A DNA stretch of 64,000 nt from Schleiferiaceae bacterium (GTDB lineage Bacteria > Bacteroidota > Bacteroidia > Flavobacteriales > Schleiferiaceae): positions 1-64,000 of the forward strand of contig JAGYKI010000015.1 in assembly GCA_018401735.1 (NCBI GenBank). Reading direction: 5' to 3'. The notes beneath the pieces are model-generated. The model had not been told where the DNA came from. It did not search any database and worked only from the letters and a program-made list of their open reading frames with translations. Below are positions 1 through 8,022 of this stretch, in pieces (the stretch's first letter is position 1; each line of letters starts with the position of its first letter). The position numbers and the translations under genes were made by a program.

Positions 1-1
1 A

Positions 2-316
2 GACTACCCGCAAGAAATAAGCTCTAAAGTCTATGTTTTTGGCGAATTAAGTGATTGGAAAATGCTTCCTCAATTTGAAATGTTTTACGATAATAATCGT
101 CAGGCTTACCGTACCCAATTATTATTAAAACAAGGTTTTTACAATTATGCCTATGCCATAGATGAATACAGTAAAATTGGAGCCAATTTGGGCTTTTTCG
201 AAGGTAACCACTGGCAAACTTCCAATCAATATCAAATTTTAGTTTATCATCGAGAAATCGGCAGCCGTTATGACCGTCTCGTTGGTTTTGCAGAAATTAG
301 CTCCGACAATCTATAG
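2..316 (+). CDS. T9SS plug protein, C-terminal end (partial)
   Basis: The reading frame is open from base 2, so the gene begins before the window and only its last 104 codons are seen. The tail reads like the C-terminus of the DUF5103 family, the type IX secretion system plug protein: a 'VFGELSDW' strand, a 'LLLKQGFYNY' strand, then 'YQILVYHREIGSRYDRL'. In that family the protein is thought to plug the periplasmic side of the large SprA translocon pore when it is idle. The internal ATG at 62 is not the true start. It ends 6 bases before the DUF3667 gene, so the two are probably co-transcribed. Family assignment is by recognised motifs only. Confidence 0.75.
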   Translation, partial: DYPQEISSKVYVFGELSDWKMLPQFEMFYDNNRQAYRTQLLLKQGFYNYAYAIDEYSKIGANLGFFEGNHWQTSNQYQILVYHREIGSRYDRLVGFAEISSDNL

Positions 317-322
317 GTAATT

Positions 323-1315
323 ATGGCAAAAGTTAAAAAAGGAGAAAATTGTCTTAACTGCGATGCTCCCATTGGCCTTAGCAATTTCTGTTCCCAGTGC
401 GGACAAATTAACGACACACGTCATCTTACTTTTGGCCAGCTAATTAGCGAATCATTGGCCAATGTGCTTTCCTTTGACGGTCGCTTCTTTAAAACTTTTT
501 TAACGGTTATTTCTAAGCCTGGAAAGGTGGCTCGAGATTTCACCTATGGAAAAAGAGTGCGCTATATGAATCCCGTGCGCTTTTATTTCCTCAGCTCCCT
601 CCTTATTATTTTCGCTATTCAGTACCAAAAGAATAATCCGGCCGTGCTCACTGAAGGTGCCAAAACAGAAGAGGGAGGTATCATAAATTTTCAATTAGAT
701 AATGCCGAAGAAGAAAACAGCGATTTGGCAACCCTTCTTAGCGAAAGCGAAAAGGAAATTGCGGAAGCGGGTAGCTTTCAAAAAATAAATTTCATGCTTT
801 CTTATCTAAACTTTAAGCCCGATGCAAAGGTGGACGAGGTTCTTGAAGCTCTTTCGCTGGAAAAGGGCTTTTTTAACGCTTTTCTCTTTAGCCAAGCGGA
901 AAAGATTTACGCCTTTAATAATAATAAGGAAGAGAACTATGAAAGCTTTAATCGCGCCTTTTTAAACAAACTTTTTTGGATCCTCTTCTTCTACATACCT
1001 ATACTAGGCCTACTTCTAAAGCTTATTTATCTGCGTCGAAAAATCAACTACCCCGAGCACTTATTCTTTGCCTTTTACCAGCAGGCCTTCTTTTTCCAAT
1101 TGCTGTTTATTTATGTGATATTAAGTCTTAGCACCTTCTTTTTCAGTCTGGTCCTTATCATTTACGGATTACATTTATTGTTGGCACTAAAAAGTTTCTA
1201 CGCTCAGAAATGGTCGAAAACCATCTTTAAATTTTTCCTCATCAACCTCTTGTCCATTATCAGCTTTATGCTGTTTTTTGTACTCTCAGCAATGATTGTT
1301 TTTGTAACACTGTAA
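323..1315 (+). CDS. DUF3667 membrane protein with zinc ribbon
   Basis: 330 aa. The N-terminus has a four-cysteine zinc ribbon (C10, C13, C23, C26; CxxC...FCxxCGQ), followed by the 'PGKVARDFTYGKRVRYMNP' signature of DUF3667 and a first membrane segment at about residues 85-100. A polar, acidic stretch (about 115-205) separates this from a C-terminal group of three or four hydrophobic helices (about 215-330). The function of the family is not known; it is common in Bacteroidota. It lies between the T9SS plug gene (6 bases upstream) and the Sua5 gene (2 bases downstream), which suggests one transcript but not a shared function. Confidence 0.8.
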   Translation: MAKVKKGENCLNCDAPIGLSNFCSQCGQINDTRHLTFGQLISESLANVLSFDGRFFKTFLTVISKPGKVARDFTYGKRVRYMNPVRFYFLSSLLIIFAIQYQKNNPAVLTEGAKTEEGGIINFQLDNAEEENSDLATLLSESEKEIAEAGSFQKINFMLSYLNFKPDAKVDEVLEALSLEKGFFNAFLFSQAEKIYAFNNNKEENYESFNRAFLNKLFWILFFYIPILGLLLKLIYLRRKINYPEHLFFAFYQQAFFFQLLFIYVILSLSTFFFSLVLIIYGLHLLLALKSFYAQKWSKTIFKFFLINLLSIISFMLFFVLSAMIVFVTL

Positions 1316-1317
1316 CA

Positions 1318-2277
1318 ATGGCCAAAATAGGCGACGATTTAAACCGAGCAGCACAGTTTTTAAAAGCGGGGAAATTAGTAGCTATACCCACAGAAACGGT
1401 GTATGGCCTTGCGGCAGATGCGCTTAAAGCAGATGCGGTTGCTGAAATATTTCGCGTTAAAAACCGCCCTTCTTTCGATCCGCTTATCATTCATCTCGCT
1501 AATGCAGATGCGCTAGACAATTATGTAAAGAAGGTGGATGAAACTTTTGTTAAACTCTATGCACACTTCTCCCCTGGCCCTATCAGTTATGTCCTCCCCA
1601 AAAAGGCCATTATCCCCGATTTAGTAAGCGCCGGCCATCCTACGGTAGCCGTACGTTTTCCAGAGCACCCATCTGCGCAAGCGCTACTTAAAATGTTAGA
1701 CTTTCCCCTAGCCGCTCCCTCGGCCAATATTTTTGGTAGAGTTAGCCCTACCAATGCCCAAAATGTGGCAGATCAGTTAGGGAATGAAATCGATTATATT
1801 TTAGATGGCGGTCAGTGTAGCGTAGGATTAGAATCAACCATTATTGATTTAAGTACCGATAAACCTAAAGTTTTGCGCTTGGGCGGTTTAAGCCTAGAAG
1901 AGCTCGAAGATTGCTTAGGCGAAAAAATCGATTTCACCCAAAACTCATCGAGTAATCCTAAAGCACCTGGAATGCTCAGTGCCCATTATTCACCCGGTAT
2001 TCCCGTTGTTTTTGGTCATCTTGGTGAAAACCTAAAAAGGGTAAACCGCCAGCGTTGCGGGAGCATTAGCTTTTGTAAGTCCCTGGCAGGAATTCCCGCC
2101 GAAAACCAAAGGATATTATCGCCGAAAGGCGACTTAAAAGAAGCGGCTGCGAAATTATTTGGAAGCCTACGCAGTTTTAAGGCATTAGATATCGATCTAA
2201 TTCTGGCTGAAGAATTCCCCAATGAAGGACTGGGCCGAGCCATAAATGATCGGTTAAAACGCGCTTCTGCTACTTAA
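1318..2277 (+). CDS. Sua5-type L-threonylcarbamoyladenylate synthase
   Basis: 319 aa, the length of the two-domain Sua5 form rather than the short TsaC form. The YrdC domain (about residues 8-190) has '[13 protein letters not shown]' near residue 23 and '[12 protein letters not shown]' near 137. A C-terminal Sua5 domain follows the linker '[14 protein letters not shown]'. The enzyme makes threonylcarbamoyl-AMP from threonine, bicarbonate and ATP, the first step of t6A modification at position 37 of ANN-decoding tRNAs. The start is 2 bases after the DUF3667 stop. The 3' end overlaps the convergent lptB by 8 bases, so there is no room for a separate terminator. Confidence 0.9.
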   Translation: MAKIGDDLNRAAQFLKAGKLVAIPTETVYGLAADALKADAVAEIFRVKNRPSFDPLIIHLANADALDNYVKKVDETFVKLYAHFSPGPISYVLPKKAIIPDLVSAGHPTVAVRFPEHPSAQALLKMLDFPLAAPSANIFGRVSPTNAQNVADQLGNEIDYILDGGQCSVGLESTIIDLSTDKPKVLRLGGLSLEELEDCLGEKIDFTQNSSSNPKAPGMLSAHYSPGIPVVFGHLGENLKRVNRQRCGSISFCKSLAGIPAENQRILSPKGDLKEAAAKLFGSLRSFKALDIDLILAEEFPNEGLGRAINDRLKRASAT

Positions 2278-3016
2278 GAATATCTTCACGTTTTTTACGA
2301 AGTTCGAAATTTTGACCAAGGTAAACACGCCGCACTTGTTCGTCTTCTGCTAGCTCTTCCGCACTACCCGACTTTAAAATTTTTCCTTCAAACATGAGGT
2401 AGGTACGATCGGTGATAGCTAAAGTTTCTTGGACATTATGATCGGTGATAAGTATACCAATATTCTTGTTTTTTAAAGACGCAACAATGCTTTGGATATC
2501 CTCAACGGCAATAGGATCTACCCCTGCAAATGGCTCATCGAGCAAAATAAAATTAGGATCTACTGCCAGGGCGCGCGCAATTTCCGTTCTCCGTCTTTCG
2601 CCACCCGATAACAAATCGCCACGGTTGGTGCGAATGTGTTGTAAACTAAACTCATCTAATAAAGATTCGAGTTTAGCTTTCTGCTCCTCCTTATTCAATT
2701 TGGTCATTTGCAAAACGCCCATAATATTTTGCTCCACACTCAGCTTGCGAAAAACACTTGCCTCTTGAGCCAAATAGCCAATTCCTTTTTTAGCCCTGCG
2801 GTACATGGGGTCGTTAGTAATTTCTTGATTATCGATAAAAACCTTTCCCTCATTGGGTTTTATCAAACCAACCACCATATAAAAACTCGTGGTTTTTCCT
2901 GCCCCGTTTGGACCTAATAAACCCACGATTTCGCCCTGATTAACCTCGAAGCTTACTCCTTTAACAACGGTACGGCTACGATATTTTTTAACAATATTCT
3001 CGGCTCTTAATTTCAT
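2270..3016 (-). CDS. lptB: LPS export ABC transporter ATPase LptB
   Basis: 248 aa, a full single-domain ABC ATPase. Walker A is at residues 35-42 (GPNGAGKT), the signature 'LSGGE' at 136-140, Walker B 'FILLDE' at 156-161 and the H-loop histidine near 193. The '[13 protein letters not shown]' and '[16 protein letters not shown]' stretches are typical of LptB. It would power LPS extraction from the inner membrane with LptF/LptG, which are not in the window. It follows tatC by 6 bases on the same strand, so the two form an operon. Its end overlaps the convergent Sua5 gene. Confidence 0.95.
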   Translation of the reverse strand: MKLRAENIVKKYRSRTVVKGVSFEVNQGEIVGLLGPNGAGKTTSFYMVVGLIKPNEGKVFIDNQEITNDPMYRRAKKGIGYLAQEASVFRKLSVEQNIMGVLQMTKLNKEEQKAKLESLLDEFSLQHIRTNRGDLLSGGERRRTEIARALAVDPNFILLDEPFAGVDPIAVEDIQSIVASLKNKNIGILITDHNVQETLAITDRTYLMFEGKILKSGSAEELAEDEQVRRVYLGQNFELRKKREDILK

Positions 3017-3022
3017 GTAAAA

Positions 3023-3853
3023 TTATTTTTGGCCTTTCGGCAGTAGGCTTTTCGCTTGATTTTTCTCAATTCGCTTCGCAATTTTAATGCTTATCTCGTA
3101 GAGAATCAGAATCGGCACCGAAACTAAAATTTGGCTGGCAATATCTGGCGGAGTAATCACGGCCGAAAGTATCAGAATTAAAACGATCGCATGACGACGA
3201 TAGGTGCGCATAAACCCGGCTGTAATTATACCCGTTTTGGCTAAAAAATAAACTGCAATAGGCAGTTCGAAAATTATCCCTGTTGCCAAGGTAACGGTAC
3301 TAACGGTTGAAATATAAGACAATAAGTCTATCAAGTTGGTAACCTCTGCACTAACGGAATAAGAACCTAAAAATTGGAGAGAGAGCGGTACAATTAAATA
3401 ATAACCAAAAAGAACTCCCAAAGCGAATAGGATTCCGGCGAAAAACAAGATCCAACGACTATAGCTTTTTTCGCTTTCTTTCAAACCAGGTTTAATAAAG
3501 CGCCACACTTCCCAAAGGAGATAAGGAAAGGACATTATAAAGCCCGCAATCATCGAAACCCAAAGGTGCATGCTGAATTGACCCGCCATTTTTGTGTTTA
3601 AAATTTTAAATGGCATTTCATTAAGGCAAAACAATTCTGTATTGCTAATTTCGCGAGAGAGACGGCAAAAAACTTCGTAGGTAATAAAATCGGCCTGTTT
3701 AGGGCCAAAAATTATTACATCGAAAAGTAAACTTTTGGCAAAAAAAGCTATTAAAGCCATGGAAACTAGAGCAAAAGAGGAACGTATGAGATGCCAACGC
3801 AGGACCTCAAGGTGTTCTAAAAAGGACATATTATCGTTTTTGCTTTCCGCCAT
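3023..3853 (-). CDS. tatC: Sec-independent translocase TatC
   Basis: 276 aa with six predicted membrane helices. The cytoplasmic N-terminus 'MSFLEHLEVLRWHLIRS' matches the TatC signature that recognises twin-arginine signal peptides, and the 'FIKPGLKESEK' loop after helix 2 and 'SAVITPPD' near the end are also typical. TatC is the receptor of the Tat system for folded, cofactor-bearing proteins. No tatA/tatB lies nearby. It heads a two-gene operon with lptB. The divergent recQ starts 118 bases away. The upstream bases carry TACACCTTTG on the minus strand (about 3867-3876), a poor match to the TAnnTTTG box. Confidence 0.95.
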   Translation of the reverse strand: MAESKNDNMSFLEHLEVLRWHLIRSSFALVSMALIAFFAKSLLFDVIIFGPKQADFITYEVFCRLSREISNTELFCLNEMPFKILNTKMAGQFSMHLWVSMIAGFIMSFPYLLWEVWRFIKPGLKESEKSYSRWILFFAGILFALGVLFGYYLIVPLSLQFLGSYSVSAEVTNLIDLLSYISTVSTVTLATGIIFELPIAVYFLAKTGIITAGFMRTYRRHAIVLILILSAVITPPDIASQILVSVPILILYEISIKIAKRIEKNQAKSLLPKGQK

Positions 3854-3971
3854 GATTTTGAAATAGGCTGCAAAGGTGTAAACTTTTTACTTGCGAAGGT
3901 TGATAATTTTAGGAAACACTATTTTTTAGTCGTCGCATTAACGTATATTTAGGCAAATTAAAATTGAAACT

Positions 3972-6176
3972 GTGGCATTAGCATCACCGGCTTCTGAGGC
4001 CCAAAAGCAATTAAAGAAGTTTTTTGGCTTCTCTGGCTTCAAAGGAAACCAAGAGGCAGTTATTGAAAATCTTTTAGCGGGCAACGATACATTCGTTATC
4101 ATGCCTACTGGTGGAGGGAAATCCCTCTGTTATCAACTTCCTGCCATTATGCAAGAAGGAACCGCAATTGTGGTATCGCCACTAATTGCCTTAATGAAAA
4201 ACCAAGTGGATAGTTTAAGAGGCTTTGCCGATAATCGGGGCATTGCTCACGTATTAAACTCGTCCCTAACAAAAAAAGAAGCTGAACAGGTTAAAACCGA
4301 TATGTTAAGCGGCATTACCAAACTACTTTATGTAGCGCCCGAATCACTTACCAAAGAAGATAATATTGAATTCTTTAAAAGCGTGGAAATTTCTTTCTAC
4401 GCCATAGATGAGGCGCATTGTATTTCGGAATGGGGCCATGATTTCCGACCGGAATACCGCAACTTAAAGTCGATTATCACTAAAATTGGTCGCAAACCCA
4501 TTATAGGTCTAACCGCCACCGCCACCCCAAAGGTGCAGAGTGATATTCAAAAGAACTTGGGTATGGAAAATGCCGAAGTTTATAAAGCTTCTTTTAATCG
4601 CCCTAATCTTTTTTATGAGGTAAGACCCAAAACTAAAAAAGTGGATGGCGACATTATCCGTTTCATCAAAAAGATGGAAGGTAAAAGTGGTATTATCTAC
4701 TGCCTCAGCCGCAAAAGAGTGGAGGAATTGTCGCAAACTTTACAAGTTAACGGCATACGCTCGCTCCCCTATCATGCAGGATTAGACGCGGGCACCCGCT
4801 CACGTCACCAAGATGCTTTTTTGATGGAAGATACCGACGTGATAGTTGCAACTATTGCCTTTGGTATGGGAATCGATAAACCCGATGTGCGTTTCGTAAT
4901 TCATTACGATATGCCCAAAAGCTTAGAAAGCTATTACCAAGAAACTGGCCGCGCAGGTCGCGATGGAGGCGAGGGCCACTGTATTGCTTATTATGCTTAT
5001 AAAGACGTTGAAAAATTAGAAAAATTCTTAAACGGTAAACCAGTATCTGAGCAAGAAGTGGGCATGCAATTATTGCAAGAGGTTATCGCCTACGCAGAAA
5101 CCACCATGAACCGTCGTAAGTTTTTACTGCACTATTTCGGTGAAGAATTTGACGAAGAAAACGGACCCGGTGCCTCAAACGACGATAATTCTTTGCATCC
5201 ACGGAAAATGTTCGATGCCAAGGAAGACCTAAAATTGGTGCTCGATACAGTGTTGGCCACTAATCAGCGATTCAAGGCAAAATCCATTGTTGACACCCTT
5301 ATTGGGAAGTCTGGCGCCATTCTTAAACAATATAAAGTACAAGAACTTGATTTATATAACCAAGGTGCTGATCAAGATGAAAAGCATTGGTTAGCGGTGG
5401 TTCGCCAAGCCATTGTAAATGGTTTTTTAAGTAAAGACATCGAAAAGTATGGTGTTTTAATGCTTACCGAAAAAGGCCATGAATTTGTGAAAAAGCCCTA
5501 CACCTTTATGATGGCGGAAGACCATGACTATGAAGAGGAAGCTGGGCAAGAGGAAATTATTGCCAACGAGAAAGCAGGAGCCGCATTCGACCCAAAGCTT
5601 TTTGAAATGCTAAAAGAGCTTACCAAAAAGGTGGCAAAAAGTAAAGGTCAACCACCTTTCACGATTTTCCAAGAGCCTTCTTTAAATGAAATGGCGCTTC
5701 ACTACCCTACTAGCTATGATGAATTAAAGCAGATTTCTGGCGTTGGTGAAGGAAAAGCGAAAAAATTTGGCGCTCCTTTTCTAGAGCTTATTGCTAAGTA
5801 TGTGGCAGATAACAATATTGAAAAAGACGATGGTCTTCTGGTTAAATCTGTAGTAAACAAATCAGGACTAAAGGTTTACATTATCCAAAGTACTGATCGT
5901 AAGCTTACGCTAGAAGACATCGCTGCGGCAAAAGGCCTAAGCATGGATGACTTGATTACCGAAATTGAACATATCGTGCAATCGGGAACTAAAATCAATC
6001 TCGATTATGTGATTGATGAAATGTTAGATGAAGATCAGATTGAAGAAATTCACGATTATTTTATGGAGGCCCAATCGGACGATCTTGGATTAGCTCATGA
6101 AGAGTTTGATGGCGACTATAGCGAAGAGGAGTTGCGCATCATGCGAATCAAATTTATGAGCGACGTAGCCAATTAA
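3972..6176 (+). CDS. recQ: ATP-dependent DNA helicase RecQ
   Basis: 734 aa with a GTG start. Helicase motifs are clear: Walker A PTGGGKS at 45-51, DEAH at 146-149, 'GLTATATP' near 179, 'QETGRAGRDG' near 323. An RQC-like region follows (about 375-510), then an HRDC domain (about 543-612), and a C-terminal winged-helix-like extension (about 630-700) seen in Bacteroidota RecQ. RecQ unwinds recombination intermediates and stalled forks 3'-5'. The segment after 'RRKFLLHYFGE' (381-391), where four zinc-binding cysteines normally sit, has none. rfbC follows after 27 bases. Upstream, TATATTTA at about 3943-3950 is a near match to the -7 box. Confidence 0.95.
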   Translation: MALASPASEAQKQLKKFFGFSGFKGNQEAVIENLLAGNDTFVIMPTGGGKSLCYQLPAIMQEGTAIVVSPLIALMKNQVDSLRGFADNRGIAHVLNSSLTKKEAEQVKTDMLSGITKLLYVAPESLTKEDNIEFFKSVEISFYAIDEAHCISEWGHDFRPEYRNLKSIITKIGRKPIIGLTATATPKVQSDIQKNLGMENAEVYKASFNRPNLFYEVRPKTKKVDGDIIRFIKKMEGKSGIIYCLSRKRVEELSQTLQVNGIRSLPYHAGLDAGTRSRHQDAFLMEDTDVIVATIAFGMGIDKPDVRFVIHYDMPKSLESYYQETGRAGRDGGEGHCIAYYAYKDVEKLEKFLNGKPVSEQEVGMQLLQEVIAYAETTMNRRKFLLHYFGEEFDEENGPGASNDDNSLHPRKMFDAKEDLKLVLDTVLATNQRFKAKSIVDTLIGKSGAILKQYKVQELDLYNQGADQDEKHWLAVVRQAIVNGFLSKDIEKYGVLMLTEKGHEFVKKPYTFMMAEDHDYEEEAGQEEIIANEKAGAAFDPKLFEMLKELTKKVAKSKGQPPFTIFQEPSLNEMALHYPTSYDELKQISGVGEGKAKKFGAPFLELIAKYVADNNIEKDDGLLVKSVVNKSGLKVYIIQSTDRKLTLEDIAAAKGLSMDDLITEIEHIVQSGTKINLDYVIDEMLDEDQIEEIHDYFMEAQSDDLGLAHEEFDGDYSEEELRIMRIKFMSDVAN

Positions 6177-6203
6177 AACAACCTTAAAAAGCAATACCCT
6201 TTA

Positions 6204-6752
6204 ATGCAAGTAATAGAAACCAATATCCCGGGTTTATTTGAAATAATGCCGCAAGTTTTTGGCGATGATCGTGGATACTTTTTCGAATCGTATAGCAAAG
6301 AAGCTTTTGCTAAATTTGATGTAAACTTCGAGTTTGTACAAGACAATCAATCCTTATCTAATAAAGGTGTTTTAAGAGGTTTGCACTTTCAAAATCCTCC
6401 TTATGCACAAGGTAAACTAGTGCGCGTAATTCAAGGAGCCGTTCTAGATGTAGTGGTCGATATTCGTAAAGGATCACCTACCTATGGAAAACATCACAAG
6501 GTGATGCTTACGGGTGAAAATAAAATGATGTTTTGGATTCCACCCGGTTTTGCCCACGGCTTTCTAACTTTGGAGGACCATACCATTTTCAGTTATAAGT
6601 GTACCCATTTATACAATAAGGAAAGTGAAGGTTCTGTACTTTGGAATGATCCAGAATTGGCCATTGATTGGAATGTGGAAAAGCCCTTATTGTCTCCGAA
6701 AGATATCGATGCACGTCCGCTCAGTGAACTTAATTCTCAATTCCGTTATTAA
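6204..6752 (+). CDS. rfbC: dTDP-4-dehydrorhamnose 3,5-epimerase
   Basis: 182 aa, the usual length for RmlC/RfbC. The cupin catalytic histidine lies in 'VLRGLHFQNPP' (about residue 62) and the conserved tyrosine in 'FSYKCTHLYN' (about residue 132); 'DDRGYFFESY' is the N-terminal substrate-binding motif. It epimerises dTDP-4-keto-6-deoxyglucose at C3 and C5 on the way to dTDP-rhamnose for surface polysaccharide. No other rml genes are in the window, so it is a detached member of the pathway. The stop and the next start share a base (TAATG), implying translational coupling. Confidence 0.95.
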   Translation: MQVIETNIPGLFEIMPQVFGDDRGYFFESYSKEAFAKFDVNFEFVQDNQSLSNKGVLRGLHFQNPPYAQGKLVRVIQGAVLDVVVDIRKGSPTYGKHHKVMLTGENKMMFWIPPGFAHGFLTLEDHTIFSYKCTHLYNKESEGSVLWNDPELAIDWNVEKPLLSPKDIDARPLSELNSQFRY

Positions 6753-7732
6753 TGCGTAAAAGTCTTAAAACCTTTAGCTTTTTAGCGATCCTCTTTACAA
6801 TGAGTTCGATCTTTAGCTTCTTCACCTACCCTCGTGTGGAAGAAGCTGAAGCGAAGCTTTCAAACGATGATTTTGAAAAAGCCTTCAATGAAAATTATGG
6901 CATTTATAGCATTAGCCTGCCCGAGAATTTAAAATTTGCAGGCGAAGAATTTCCCCTTGTAGATGAACAAATTCGTGAGGCTTTTGACCGTGAGCTATTG
7001 GTTAATACCTACTGGCAAAGTCAAACTTTACTTTTTTTGAAGCGCTCGAAGCGTTATTTTCCAATTATTGAACCAATTTTGGCAGAATATGGCATTCCCG
7101 AGGACTTTAAATATTTGCCGCTCATTGAATCTGGTTTTATGAATGTTGTTTCTCCCGCAGGAGCCGTAGGTTTCTGGCAAATTATGGAAGGAACGGCGAA
7201 AGACTATGGCTTAGAAGTAAACAACGCAGTAGACGAACGTTACCATTTGGAAAAAGCTACCCGCGTAGCTTGTCAATATTTAGTAGATGCTAAAAAAATA
7301 TTAGGCAGCTGGAGTTTGGCCGCAGCCTCTTATAATATGGGAATCAATGGTGTGCAGAAACAGTTGGAACGCCAAAAAGCCGACAACTTCTTCGATCTAA
7401 CTCTCAACCCTGAAACAGGCCGTTATTTATACCGAATCATTGCGGTAAAAGAAATTATCTCTCAGCCCGCAAAATATGGATTTCACCTTAGAGATGAGCA
7501 TGCCTATTTCCCTATTGCCACTACCGAAATTCCGGTAGATTCCGCCTTAAGCCACGTTGATTATTTCAATACCAAATATGGCTTAAGCTACCGCCAATTG
7601 AAGTTTCACAACCCTTGGCTACGTTTAGAATACTTACCTAATGCCAGTGGTAAAGTGTATATGATTAAAGTGCCAAGCGCATCTGTTGACGCATCTGCGC
7701 AAGCGCCAGAAAAGGAAAGCACTGAAAAATAA
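6752..7732 (+). CDS. Lytic transglycosylase, SLT domain
   Basis: 326 aa. A hydrophobic N-terminal helix (about residues 8-25) is a signal peptide or anchor. The SLT domain (about 115-250) has the catalytic glutamate in 'LPLIESGF', then 'SPAGAVGFWQIM' and 'AAASYNMG', as in MltD-like enzymes. The C-terminus (about 255-315) looks like a LysM-like region ('YGLSYRQLKFHNPWL') but is weak. It would cut the glycan strands of peptidoglycan with formation of 1,6-anhydromuramic acid. It sits in the recQ-rfbC-mutL run, overlapping rfbC by one base. Confidence 0.88.
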   Translation: MRKSLKTFSFLAILFTMSSIFSFFTYPRVEEAEAKLSNDDFEKAFNENYGIYSISLPENLKFAGEEFPLVDEQIREAFDRELLVNTYWQSQTLLFLKRSKRYFPIIEPILAEYGIPEDFKYLPLIESGFMNVVSPAGAVGFWQIMEGTAKDYGLEVNNAVDERYHLEKATRVACQYLVDAKKILGSWSLAAASYNMGINGVQKQLERQKADNFFDLTLNPETGRYLYRIIAVKEIISQPAKYGFHLRDEHAYFPIATTEIPVDSALSHVDYFNTKYGLSYRQLKFHNPWLRLEYLPNASGKVYMIKVPSASVDASAQAPEKESTEK

Positions 7733-7740
7733 AATTTAGC

Positions 7741-8022
7741 ATGGAAGCGCCGAAATTACCCAGTTTCATTAAGCAAAATCGACATAAAGCCTTCGAGTTT
7801 AAGCCACGTTATTACGACGAAAGGCAAGAACGTTTGGACAAAATAAAGCGTAAATATGAGCGCGAAAAGCAAATTAAAGAAACGAATGGCGAGCATATCC
7901 GCGAAAACCTTAGCAATTCTTGGCAAGAGGCACGTCAAACCAAAGTAAACTCGTCTAACCGCATGTTGATGGTTATTATTCTTGCTTTGCTAAGCATTAC
8001 TTACTATATAATTAAATTTTAA
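7741..8022 (+). CDS. Small basic protein with C-terminal membrane anchor
   Basis: 93 aa. It is rich in lysine, arginine and glutamate up to residue 72 (a likely charged helix at about 27-50, 'RQERLDKIKRKYEREKQIK'), followed by one C-terminal membrane helix (about 74-91). This is a tail-anchored layout with the charged part in the cytoplasm. Small proteins of this type lie just upstream of mutL in other Flavobacteriia as I recall, where some carry the unsupported label 'riboflavin synthase beta subunit'; nothing here resembles RibH. The stop overlaps the mutL start by one base. Function unknown. Confidence 0.75.
   Translation: MEAPKLPSFIKQNRHKAFEFKPRYYDERQERLDKIKRKYEREKQIKETNGEHIRENLSNSWQEARQTKVNSSNRMLMVIILALLSITYYIIKF

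Noticed and set aside
7741..8022. Riboflavin synthase beta subunit label for the small protein before mutL
   Set aside because: The sequence is a charged helix with a membrane tail and has no similarity to the RibH fold or active site.
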